Assembly: GCA_018385415.1 (NCBI GenBank)
Contig: JAHAZA010000071.1
Coordinates: 1-58,688 of the forward strand
DNA: 58,688 bases
Direction: 5' to 3'
DNA from: Treponema sp.
GTDB taxonomy: Bacteria > Spirochaetota > Spirochaetia > Treponematales > Treponemataceae
The notes under the pieces were generated by a model. It was not told where the DNA came from. It saw only the letters and a program-made list of their open reading frames with translations, and did no database searches. This document shows positions 8,709-16,843 of this stretch, piece by piece (the first letter of the stretch is position 1; each line of letters opens with the position of its first letter). The position numbers and the translations under genes are program-made.

Positions 8709-10424
8709 ATGAATGATAATTCATTGAATAAAAAAAGTTTTGAAAACTCTGAATTTAAAGCCAATGTTCGCACTGCTGGTGCGGATGACTTTGTATTCCT
8801 CTATAATCTTGATACAGATGTAATCAGTCTTAGTGATGAAGTTGTGCAGGTATTAAATTTGCCTTCGAACAAATTTAATAATGCGTTTAATACACTTTCA
8901 TCAATTTGTCACCCAGAAGATAATGAACTCTTTGCAAAAGCTATAGCCCGTCTCAAAACTGGCGGAATGGGTGACTTTATTGCAGAATACAGATTTGAAA
9001 ACGGAAAAGAATTTTATGTTCCTGTAACTATTCGCGGTCGTGTTCTGTCAATAGGAGCTAGCGGTAATATTCTTACTGGAATGATTACTCTTAAATCAAA
9101 TCAGCGTGATGATATTACTGGACTTCCTTTGGAGTCACAGATGGTTGCTGATTATGATGATCTTCTTGCTGACAATGGAGCTCTTACAGGATTTATTCTG
9201 GCGCTTCGTATTGAAGGTCTTGAACGCATTAATGAAAGCTTTGGACTTGATGTTGGTGATAAGGTTTTCAATCTTGTTGCGCAGGCTTGTCAGACTGTTC
9301 GTGATGAAGATACTCTGGTTTACAGAATCAGTGGTAATAAAATTGCTTTGATGAATGTAAACGGACTTAATGCCCGTGATGCTCAGATGCTTTATTCATC
9401 GTTAAAACAGAAGGTTGCTGAAATTGAATATAATCTTGACTACGCTGTAGTATTTACAATTTCTGCAGGTCTTGTAGCATTCGTCAATGACTCTTCAAAA
9501 TTAAAAGAGCTTTTAAAAAAAGCAGATTTCTCCTTGAGTATGGGAAAGAAATCTGGAAAGAACAATCTTTATCTTTTTAATTCAATTGAGTATACAAAAC
9601 ATATTAATAAAATTCATATTCGCGAAAAGCTTCGTGAATCTGTAAAGAATGATTTCAAAGGATTTGAGATGTTCTATCAGCCTGTTGTTGATGCTTCAAA
9701 GGTAACAAGCAACAGTGAAAAAATTGAAGGTGTTCGTGTAATCGGTGCAGAAGCTTTACTCAGATGGTCTTGTCCAGAACTTGGAATGCTTGGTGCTGAT
9801 CAGATTGTTCCGATTCTTGAAGAGAGTGGATTGATTGCTCCTGTTGGTCGTTGGATTTTGATTAAAACATTCACACAGTGTAAGATGTGGAATGAATATG
9901 ACAAGAGATTCCATATGAGTGTGAACCTTTCTTACATGCAGTTTGAAAGAAGTGACATTCTTATGGATGTACAGATGGCTTTGGAAAAATCTAAGGTTAA
10001 TCCTGAAAACATCATTCTTGAGATTACAGAAAGCGGTTATATTGATCACGTGGAACTTCAGCGCATCCTTGATGAATTCCATAATATGAAGATTCGTGTT
10101 GATATTGATGATTTTGGTACAGGTTATTCAAACCTTCGTTATATTCAGAACCTTCATGCGAATACGCTTAAACTTGATTACACATTTGTTCACAAAGCTG
10201 TTGAAGATCGTGATGGTGAATCAGAACGCAAGGTTATTGAATACATCATCAATATGGCTCATGATTTAGGAATGAATGTCTGTCTTGAAGGTGTTGAATC
10301 AGAAAATGATGTTGCAGTTCTTGCGCCACTTAAGGCTGATAAATACCAGGGTTACTTGTTCGGAAAACCTGTCAGTTCTTATGCATTCATTGATGCCAAC
10401 AGAAAATTCCTTAAAGATGAATAA
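8709..10424 (+). CDS. PAS-like, degenerate GGDEF and active EAL c-di-GMP phosphodiesterase
   Basis: 571 residues, no membrane helix. A PAS-like fold (about 25-130) is followed by a GGDEF-derived domain (about 135-295) that starts with DDITGLP but reads RISGNKIAL where GGDEF should stand, so it cannot make c-di-GMP and may only bind GTP. The EAL domain (about 310-565) keeps EALLRW, NLS, EITES, DDFGTGYSNL, LKLD, EGVES and QGYLFGKP, the residues needed for metal and c-di-GMP hydrolysis. It is probably the last gene of the trmN6-ftp transcription unit, because no clear promoter or Shine-Dalgarno sits in the 15-base gap. A weak hairpin follows. Confidence 0.92.
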   Translation: MNDNSLNKKSFENSEFKANVRTAGADDFVFLYNLDTDVISLSDEVVQVLNLPSNKFNNAFNTLSSICHPEDNELFAKAIARLKTGGMGDFIAEYRFENGKEFYVPVTIRGRVLSIGASGNILTGMITLKSNQRDDITGLPLESQMVADYDDLLADNGALTGFILALRIEGLERINESFGLDVGDKVFNLVAQACQTVRDEDTLVYRISGNKIALMNVNGLNARDAQMLYSSLKQKVAEIEYNLDYAVVFTISAGLVAFVNDSSKLKELLKKADFSLSMGKKSGKNNLYLFNSIEYTKHINKIHIREKLRESVKNDFKGFEMFYQPVVDASKVTSNSEKIEGVRVIGAEALLRWSCPELGMLGADQIVPILEESGLIAPVGRWILIKTFTQCKMWNEYDKRFHMSVNLSYMQFERSDILMDVQMALEKSKVNPENIILEITESGYIDHVELQRILDEFHNMKIRVDIDDFGTGYSNLRYIQNLHANTLKLDYTFVHKAVEDRDGESERKVIEYIINMAHDLGMNVCLEGVESENDVAVLAPLKADKYQGYLFGKPVSSYAFIDANRKFLKDE

Positions 10425-10425
10425 G

Positions 10426-10456
10426 AAAATGCTTCAGCTTTAACTGCAGCTTTTTT
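10426..10456. terminator. Weak bidirectional terminator between convergent genes
   Basis: GCTTCAG pairs with CTGCAGC with one mismatch, followed by six T. The right half, CTTTAACTGCAGCTTTTTT, is identical to the right half of the terminator at 21285-21348. Confidence 0.5.
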
Positions 10457-10475
10457 AGTATGATGCCAAGAAAAA

Positions 10476-12101
10476 TTATTTTAATTTCTCGATGATTTTT
10501 TCTGCGGCATTTTCTCCGTCCATTGCGCTGGATACAATTCCTCCAGAATAACCTGAACCTTCTCCTGCAGGATAAAGATTTTTAATTCCTTCACATTCAA
10601 ATGTTTCTTTGTTGCGGACGATTCGTACCGGTGTGCTTGTTCTTGTTTCGCTGGCAATCAGAACTGCATCGTTACAGATAAAGCCGCGGGCATTTTTATT
10701 AAAATCCTTAAATCCCTGTTCTAGACGGCGTTCAATATGAGCAGGAAGCCATTTGTCTAAGCGGCTTGAAACAAGGCCAGGTGTGTAGCTTGATACAGGA
10801 AGTGAAGTGCTTTCTTTATGATCAAGAAAATCAGAAAGCCTTTGGGCAGGTGCAGACTGTCCTTTACCTTTTTCTTTTGTAAGTTTTTCAAGGGATGTTC
10901 TAAAGTACAATCCTGCAAGGTCTTTGCAGCCTTCAGTTTTTGCCTGCTGCTGAAATGTTTCTGGAATATCTTCGGGACGGATTTCTACAACAATTGCGGC
11001 ATTAGACCATTTTGAATTTCGTTTAGCAGCAGACATGCCGTTTACCACAATTTCATCTGGGCCGCTGCTTGATGGTACTACAAAGCCACCAGGACACATG
11101 CAGAACGAGTAAACACCACGGTCTTCTACCTGAGTTGTAAAACGATATTCAGCAGTTGGAAGATGTCCGTTAATATTCTGACCATGATATTGAATTGCAT
11201 CGATTAATTCCCGGGGATGTTCGACACGAACGCCTGCTGCGAAAGTTTTTGCTTCGAGTGAAACAGGTGAATGTTTTGCGATTAAGAAATAAATATCCGA
11301 AGCAGAATGACCTGTAGCAAGAATGACAGCATTGCCAGTAAAAGTTTCTTCGGTCTTTGTTTCGTTGTTGATTGTTATTATGCCTGTGATTTTTAATCCG
11401 CCGATCTTTGCGGGTTCAAGAATAAAGTCGGTGCATTTTGTATTAAAGTGAAATTCGCCGCCGAGAGAAATTATTTTTTCTCTCATTGCATTGATGATTT
11501 TTGGAAGTCGATCAGTTCCGATATGAGGATGAGCATCGGTTAAGATTTTTTCATCGGCACCAAATGCGTTGAAGATTTTGAGAATCTTTGAAATGTCACC
11601 GCGCTTGTTGCTTCTTGTATAAAGTTTTCCGTCTGAGAAAGTTCCTGCCCCTCCTTCGCCAAAGCAGTAATTGCTGTCCTGGTCTACGATGTCTTTTGTA
11701 GAAATTGCAGCAATATCAACCTTGCGGCTTGAAGTATCTTTTCCACGTTCGATTATGACAGGTTTGATTCCGGCTTCGAGAAGCTTGAGTGCAGCGAATA
11801 AGCCTGCAGGACCTGAACCAATTATGATTACAGATTTATTTCCATCGGCATTTTTCCATTCTGGGAGTTTGCCTTGATTTTTAAGTGCATCAGGAGATTC
11901 GTTGATGAAAACTCTGAGGCGAAGGACAAGCTTTTGTCTTCCGTGTCGGGCATCAATTGATTTTTTTAAAATCTGAAATTGAACTTCCTGAGGTTTTGCT
12001 TTTATGTTTTTTTTGAAAAGTTCTTCGCAAATAACACGATTGATGGCAAAGGAATTTTTTTCTTCTTCTGGTTTAATAATTGCTGTTAATTCTGTAATCA
12101 T
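10476..12101 (-). CDS. FAD-dependent oxidoreductase (COG2509 type)
   Basis: 541 residues. A Rossmann dinucleotide-binding motif, SVIIIGSGPAGLFAALKLL, sits near residue 90 after an N-terminal alpha/beta extension. CFGEGGAGTFSDGKLYTR, a later ATGHSASDIYF and a C-terminal NLYPAGEGSGYSGGIVSSAMDG complete the pattern of the uncharacterised FAD-utilising dehydrogenases of COG2509. There is no membrane or signal segment. Electron donor and acceptor are unknown. Its start has no Shine-Dalgarno and sits seven bases behind an extended -10 box. Confidence 0.87.
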   Translation of the reverse strand: MITELTAIIKPEEEKNSFAINRVICEELFKKNIKAKPQEVQFQILKKSIDARHGRQKLVLRLRVFINESPDALKNQGKLPEWKNADGNKSVIIIGSGPAGLFAALKLLEAGIKPVIIERGKDTSSRKVDIAAISTKDIVDQDSNYCFGEGGAGTFSDGKLYTRSNKRGDISKILKIFNAFGADEKILTDAHPHIGTDRLPKIINAMREKIISLGGEFHFNTKCTDFILEPAKIGGLKITGIITINNETKTEETFTGNAVILATGHSASDIYFLIAKHSPVSLEAKTFAAGVRVEHPRELIDAIQYHGQNINGHLPTAEYRFTTQVEDRGVYSFCMCPGGFVVPSSSGPDEIVVNGMSAAKRNSKWSNAAIVVEIRPEDIPETFQQQAKTEGCKDLAGLYFRTSLEKLTKEKGKGQSAPAQRLSDFLDHKESTSLPVSSYTPGLVSSRLDKWLPAHIERRLEQGFKDFNKNARGFICNDAVLIASETRTSTPVRIVRNKETFECEGIKNLYPAGEGSGYSGGIVSSAMDGENAAEKIIEKLK

Positions 12102-12108
12102 AAATTTG

Positions 12109-12117
12109 AGTATATCA
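12109..12117 (-). promoter_or_regulatory. Extended -10, leaderless-type promoter of the FAD oxidoreductase
   Basis: On the minus strand TGA-TATACT forms an extended -10 element ending seven bases before the ATG at 12101. The -35 position reads TTATTA and is weak, as is common with TGn promoters. Confidence 0.6.
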
Positions 12118-12167
12118 TATTGTGAATTACTTAATAAAGAATTAATATATTTGAAAAGGAAATCCTA

Positions 12168-13322
12168 ATGGGTAATAAAATTATAGCATTTTTAAAAAAA
12201 GAAATCGTTTTTGTAATTTCATTCATTCTTGCAGCAGCCAGTTGCTTTTTTGTAAAGCCAAATCCAGGTTATATAAAATATATTGATGTAAAAGTATTAT
12301 GTCTGCTTTTTGCTTTCATGACAGTTGTTGCAGGGCTTAGATACTGTGGAGTGTTTGATAAGTGTGCAAAATTTTTATGTAAGTTGACTTCATCGGTAAG
12401 AACTTTGGGAATTGCACTTGTGTTCATGTGTTTTATTTTCAGTATGTTCATTACAAACGATGTTGCACTTTTAACATTTGTTCCTTTTACAATCATGCTG
12501 CTTGCAAGTTGTGGGCAGGAAAAACATATTATCTATATTGTTGTATTACAGACAATTGCTGCAAACCTTGGAAGTATGCTTACACCAATGGGGAATCCCC
12601 AGAATCTTTTTCTTTATTCGAAGATGGGAATTAATGCATTGCAGTTTTGCAAGATTCTTTTACCTTATACAATCGTGAGTGCAGTTGTTCTTGTAATCTG
12701 TTCTCTATTTATTCCACGAAAAAATTTATTTGAAACTGAAGAAGCTAAAAATAGATTTTTTAATAAACCGATAGAATCAGAAGAAAAGAACGGACTGAAC
12801 ATTTTCAGAACAGTTGTTTATCTTGTGTTGTTCGTACTTTGTATTCTTTCTGTGCTGAAAATTATTCCTGCATGGATTCTTGGCATTGTGGTTGCAGTAT
12901 GTGTTGCTGCAGTACAGTTTAAGATTTTATTCAAAGTTGATTATATTCTGCTTTTGACATTTGTTTGTTTTTTCATTTTCTCAGGGAATATGCAGAATAT
13001 TGAATTTGTAAAAAATCAGTTGCAGAATGTTGTAGAAGGAAGAGAATTTTTATGCGGAATTCTTTCAAGCCAGATTATCAGCAATGTTCCTGCAACACTT
13101 CTTCTTTATGAATTTTCTAAAAATACAAAGGAACTGTTGCTGGGTGTAGATCTTGGCGGCCTTGGAACTTTGATTGCTTCACTTGCAAGTTTGATTTCGT
13201 ACAAGCTTTATGCTGGTTCAGAAAATGCAAATGGTACTAAGTTCATCGCAGTATTCACATTGATGAACTTAATATTTATTGCTGTACTTGTGGTTGCGAA
13301 GTTGATTTTTTGTTGCTTATAA
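12168..13322 (+). CDS. SLC13/ArsB-type anion permease
   Basis: 384 residues with about ten hydrophobic segments, thus an inner-membrane transporter. The motif TNDVALLTFVPF and the later GSMLTPMGNPQNLFLY and SSQIISNVPATLLL are the paired hairpin and Asn-Thr/Asn-Pro signatures of the citrate-transporter/DASS superfamily. Family members move dicarboxylates, sulfate or arsenite; nothing here decides the substrate. The start is preceded by AAAGGA. It stands alone between a divergent oxidoreductase and the convergent uup gene. Confidence 0.87.
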   Translation: MGNKIIAFLKKEIVFVISFILAAASCFFVKPNPGYIKYIDVKVLCLLFAFMTVVAGLRYCGVFDKCAKFLCKLTSSVRTLGIALVFMCFIFSMFITNDVALLTFVPFTIMLLASCGQEKHIIYIVVLQTIAANLGSMLTPMGNPQNLFLYSKMGINALQFCKILLPYTIVSAVVLVICSLFIPRKNLFETEEAKNRFFNKPIESEEKNGLNIFRTVVYLVLFVLCILSVLKIIPAWILGIVVAVCVAAVQFKILFKVDYILLLTFVCFFIFSGNMQNIEFVKNQLQNVVEGREFLCGILSSQIISNVPATLLLYEFSKNTKELLLGVDLGGLGTLIASLASLISYKLYAGSENANGTKFIAVFTLMNLIFIAVLVVAKLIFCCL

Positions 13323-13381
13323 ATAAGCCGGTAATTGTAAGACAGGCACTATTATTCCCATAGATGCTGACATTGGATGCA

Positions 13382-15319
13382 TTATGCTAATTCTTCCCAA
13401 CGTAAATATTTTTCATCAAGAGTTGCTGAAACTTCATTGTATTCTTTTGTATATTCGGCGAGCTTTGAGTAATCAGGGCCAGCCATTAAGCCTTCTAGTT
13501 CTGTTTTTCTTGCTTCAAGAGTTTCGATGTCTTTTTCAAGCTGTTCAAATTCCCGCTGTTCTTTAAATGAAAGCTTTTTAGGTTTTGCAGAATCGCCTGA
13601 AGCTTGTGCCTGTTTCTGTTCTTCAACATAAGCGGCTTTCTGTTTTTCGCGTTCGAGAGCTTTTTCTTCAGATTCCTTCTGAGCCTCAAGCTTTTTCCTT
13701 TCTGCAAGATAGTCGATGTATTCGGAACACTTTCCTACAAAGCCCGAAATTCCACCATCATCTTCAAGGATGAAAAGTGTGTCTGCAACTTTATCCATAA
13801 AGAAGCGGTCATGGCTTACAATCAGGAGACAACCCTGAAATTGTTCAAGGAACTGTTCGAGAATATTCATTGTAAAAATATCAAAGTCGTTTGTAGGTTC
13901 GTCGAGAATCAAAAAGTTTGGATTTGAAATCAGAAGACGAACAAGGAAAAGTCGTTTTCTTTCACCACCACTTAATGTAGAAACCGGTGAGTACTGAATC
14001 TTTCCTTCAAAGCCAAACTCTTCAAGGAATCTGGCAGCAGAATATGTTTTGCCGTTATTCATTGTTACGTTTTCTGCAACTTCCTGAATGTATTCGAGAA
14101 CGGTGAGATTTGTGTCTTTAAATACAGGATTTTGCTGGTAGTAAGCAAAGTGTGTGTTGTCGCCTACAACGATTGAGCCTTCATCAGGCTGGAGACTTCC
14201 GGTAATGATGTTGAGAAGAGTTGACTTACCAGTTCCGTTGTTTCCGAAAATTCCGATTTTCTGACCTGCTGTAAAATTGTATGAAAAATCTTTGATGACC
14301 GGTGTTGTGTTTCCGGCATTGGCTCCTGCGTAACCTTTTGGAAAGTTTTTGGAGATGCCGTGAAGTTCCAGAACTTTTCCACCTAAGCGGCGGCCTTTTA
14401 CTTCAAATGTAAAGCCTTTCTCTTCTTTAAATTTTTCACGGTTGATCAGTTCCATGTCGTGCTGGATGCGGGCTTTTGCTTTTGTTCCCCGGGCACATGG
14501 ACCACGAAGGAGCCAGTCTCGTTCAAAGCGGAGAACTGCTTCGATGCGGCGGTCTGTATTTTTTGCGATTTCGTTTTCAGTTTCTTTTTTTTCAAGGTAG
14601 GTTGAGTAGTTACCCTGATAGAGCTTGAGTCTGTGATGGTCAAGCTCGTAGATGTTGGTGCAGACGTTGTCGAGAAAGTAGCGGTCATGGGTTACCATGA
14701 GGACGGCACGGTCTGTGTTTTTTAAGTAGTCCTGGAGCCAGCTGATGGTTGTGATGTCCAGGTGGTTTGTAGGTTCGTCCAAGAGAAGAAGTTTTGTGTC
14801 TTCAACAAGAACCTGTGCCAGGGCAACTTTTTTGATCATTCCGCCGGAGAGACTTCCCATTTTGCGGGACATGTCTGTGATTCCCAATGTGCTGAGGATG
14901 GAAGAGATCTGGGCTTCGTAATTCCACAGGTCCTGTTTTTCCATTGTGTCACAGAGCTGGTCGTAGCGTTTTTGCTGGGAATCAGAAAGGGAACCGAGGT
15001 TTAAACAAAGTTCCTCGTACTCGCGGATGATTTCCAGCTTTGGACTTTTTGATTTAAAGATGTGATGGCGGATTGTGTCTTCTTTTTCGTATACGGGATT
15101 CTGTGGAAGAAATGATGTTCCGCCTGTTTTGTTAAGAACGACTGTTCCATCATCGGGCTGAAGAACGCCTGCGATTGTGTTTAGAAGTGTGGACTTACCG
15201 GTTCCGTTTTTTCCGATGAGTGCTGCTTTTTCGCCTTCATTGAGGCCGAATGTAACTTCTGTAAATAATGGTTCTTCACGACCGATTTTTGCTAAATTGC
15301 TGATGGAAAGTAAATTCAT
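13382..15319 (-). CDS. uup: ABC-F ATPase, Uup-like
   Basis: 645 residues with two soluble ABC domains and no membrane segment. Walker A motifs are GKNGTGKSTLL and GNNGTGKSTLL; the signature sequences are LSGGMIKKVALAQ and LSGGERKRLFLVRLL; both Walker B motifs end in LLLDEPTNHLD or LILDEPTNDFD. An inter-domain linker of about 80 residues and a C-terminal coiled coil (about 560-645, rich in Glu and Lys) match Uup/ABC-F factors that act at the ribosome or on branched DNA. It carries a leaderless-type promoter. Confidence 0.92.
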   Translation of the reverse strand: MNLLSISNLAKIGREEPLFTEVTFGLNEGEKAALIGKNGTGKSTLLNTIAGVLQPDDGTVVLNKTGGTSFLPQNPVYEKEDTIRHHIFKSKSPKLEIIREYEELCLNLGSLSDSQQKRYDQLCDTMEKQDLWNYEAQISSILSTLGITDMSRKMGSLSGGMIKKVALAQVLVEDTKLLLLDEPTNHLDITTISWLQDYLKNTDRAVLMVTHDRYFLDNVCTNIYELDHHRLKLYQGNYSTYLEKKETENEIAKNTDRRIEAVLRFERDWLLRGPCARGTKAKARIQHDMELINREKFKEEKGFTFEVKGRRLGGKVLELHGISKNFPKGYAGANAGNTTPVIKDFSYNFTAGQKIGIFGNNGTGKSTLLNIITGSLQPDEGSIVVGDNTHFAYYQQNPVFKDTNLTVLEYIQEVAENVTMNNGKTYSAARFLEEFGFEGKIQYSPVSTLSGGERKRLFLVRLLISNPNFLILDEPTNDFDIFTMNILEQFLEQFQGCLLIVSHDRFFMDKVADTLFILEDDGGISGFVGKCSEYIDYLAERKKLEAQKESEEKALEREKQKAAYVEEQKQAQASGDSAKPKKLSFKEQREFEQLEKDIETLEARKTELEGLMAGPDYSKLAEYTKEYNEVSATLDEKYLRWEELA

Positions 15320-15325
15320 GTTGGT

Positions 15326-15331
15326 ATTATA
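15326..15331 (-). promoter_or_regulatory. Leaderless-type -10 box of uup
   Basis: Minus-strand TATAAT ends six bases before the ATG at 15319. The 17-bp-distant -35 position is poor (TTCCCC). No Shine-Dalgarno is present. Confidence 0.55.
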
Positions 15332-15362
15332 TTGGATTTATGGGATTGGGGGAATATTTAAA

Positions 15363-15397
15363 AAACGCCTTAAGGTAAGATGAATACCTTAAGGTGT
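15363..15397 (-). terminator. Rho-independent terminator of cheX
   Basis: AACGCCTTAAGGTA and TACCTTAAGGTGTT form a 14-bp stem (one G-U pair) with a 7-base loop. Reading the minus strand, a T6 run follows directly. Confidence 0.85.
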
Positions 15398-15420
15398 TCA
15401 AAATAGTTCAATTTAAAAAT

Positions 15421-15882
15421 TTATTTAAAACAAACATCTACTTCATAAGGACCGTAAGGCGTACTGAACGGAATTCCTACTACCGGATAATTCTTTGGCC
15501 ATGAAATAACGTGATCTTTACCTGTGATTGTTACTGGGGGCGAAACTGTAAGATTGATTCCAGGCATAGAAGAAACTGCGTTACCTGAAACGATGTTTGT
15601 AAATTCACTTACAAGTTCCTGTGACATATCAAGTTTTTCGTTTTCGGGAATGTCGGTAAGTCCCGAAAGTTCCAGTAATTTAAAAGCAAGGATTTTATGA
15701 AGACGAACGGAAACAACTCCGCTGTAGTCTCCGGTAATTCCCAGGATTCCTGAAATTTCCCACTGATGACCTGACTTGATATCTACAACAAATGGTTCTT
15801 TATTGTTTGACTCAATCTGGAACATTTGTTTGAAAGTATTAAGTGTTGCATTTAAAAAAGGGTTGATAACTTTAACGTCCAT
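15421..15882 (-). CDS. cheX: Chemotaxis phosphatase CheX
   Basis: 153 residues, cytoplasmic. The catalytic helix SEFTNIVSGNAV carries the CheX/CheC signature with E93 and N96 (E-x2-N), which positions water to dephosphorylate CheY-P. Overall length and the C-terminal IPFSTPYGPYEVDVCF strand match CheX of spirochaetes. The gene has its own Shine-Dalgarno (AGGAGA) and a TATAAT upstream (about 15903-15908), and ends at the terminator at 15363-15397, so it is likely monocistronic. It controls flagellar motor signalling with the CheA/CheY system encoded elsewhere. Confidence 0.9.
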   Translation of the reverse strand: MDVKVINPFLNATLNTFKQMFQIESNNKEPFVVDIKSGHQWEISGILGITGDYSGVVSVRLHKILAFKLLELSGLTDIPENEKLDMSQELVSEFTNIVSGNAVSSMPGINLTVSPPVTITGKDHVISWPKNYPVVGIPFSTPYGPYEVDVCFK

Positions 15883-16012
15883 ACTTTTTGCTCTCCTAAG
15901 CTTATTATACTCTATCTTTTTATTTTTAACTACTTAAATGTTATAATTGCTTTTGAGGAGGCTCCGGATTTTACTGATAGAATCTGTAAGTTTCTTGCAT
16001 TAGTTTAGTAGA

Positions 16013-16678
16013 CTAAAACAGCACTGAAGTTAAGAGAATATATTTTTTTAACTGCTCCACATCTGAGAATACAGTCTTTGCTCCGTGCTGGCGAAGAAAT
16101 TCTTCACCGCGAAATCCCCATGCCACACCAATTTCATCAATGCCACAGTTTGCGCCGGTCTGAATATCAACATCCGAATCGCCTACATAAAGGGCTTCTT
16201 CTTTTGGAATGTTCAGTGTCTTTAAAATTTTATTAACACCGTCTGGCGCTGGCTTAATCGGTGTATCTGTTCTTCCGCCTGCAATAACATCAATCATTCC
16301 TTTAAAATATTTGTCGCAGATGACTTTTGCAATGTCTTCGTCTTTGTTTGTGTTGACTGCGATTTTAATTCCTACATTATGGAGCTCACGGAATAATTCT
16401 GGAATGCCATCATAAGGTCTGGTTTTATCCTGGGAATGCTGTCCGTAATATTCACTGAACTGTTTGTAAATATTTTCACGAGTTGCTTCGTCGGCGTCTT
16501 GTGGAAGTGCCCGTTCGATGAGTTTACGGATTCCGTTACCGACAAACATGCGGACTTCGTCTATAGTGTGGGTTGGAAAGTTGTTTGCTTCTAAAACATG
16601 ATTAAGGGAATCTGCAAGGTCGTCCAGTGTGTTGAGGATAGTTCCGTCTAAGTCGAAAATTACAACGTCGTATTTCAT
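16013..16678 (-). CDS. gph: HAD-family phosphoglycolate phosphatase-like
   Basis: 221 residues. HAD motif I is VIFDLDGTILNT, motif II is the Thr in AVNTNKDED, motif III is the Lys in TPIKPAPDG, and motif IV is YVGDSDVDIQTG. A four-helix cap lies between motifs I and II (subclass IA). The PIKPAPDG and GVAWGFRG segments are typical of Gph/PGPase, but HAD specificity is hard to fix from sequence. It lies upstream of cheX with a 130-base gap and has a leaderless-type promoter. Confidence 0.85.
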   Translation of the reverse strand: MKYDVVIFDLDGTILNTLDDLADSLNHVLEANNFPTHTIDEVRMFVGNGIRKLIERALPQDADEATRENIYKQFSEYYGQHSQDKTRPYDGIPELFRELHNVGIKIAVNTNKDEDIAKVICDKYFKGMIDVIAGGRTDTPIKPAPDGVNKILKTLNIPKEEALYVGDSDVDIQTGANCGIDEIGVAWGFRGEEFLRQHGAKTVFSDVEQLKKYILLTSVLF

Positions 16679-16685
16679 AGCATTG

Positions 16686-16714
16686 ATTTTAATGAAAAGA
16701 CTGGATTGTGAAAA
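16686..16714 (-). promoter_or_regulatory. Leaderless-type promoter of gph
   Basis: Minus strand: TTTTCA, 17-bp spacer, TAAAAT, 7 bases, ATG at 16678. No Shine-Dalgarno. Confidence 0.5.
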
Positions 16715-16748
16715 TAGTGGAAGAAATCAAAACTTTTGAAGAATAAAA

Positions 16749-16796
16749 AAAAGGACTGACCTGAAAAAGTTTATAATTTTCCGGATCAGCCCTTTT
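16749..16796 (-). terminator. Terminator of the GH94-like gene
   Basis: Arms AAAGGACTGACC and GGATCAGCCCTTT pair across an AT-rich loop. On the minus strand the stem is followed by a run of eight T. The GGACTGA arm also occurs in the terminator at 27884-27925. Confidence 0.8.
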
Positions 16797-16843
16797 AATG
16801 TGTTATAGTTACTGACTGTGAATTACACAGCCAGCAGTATAAA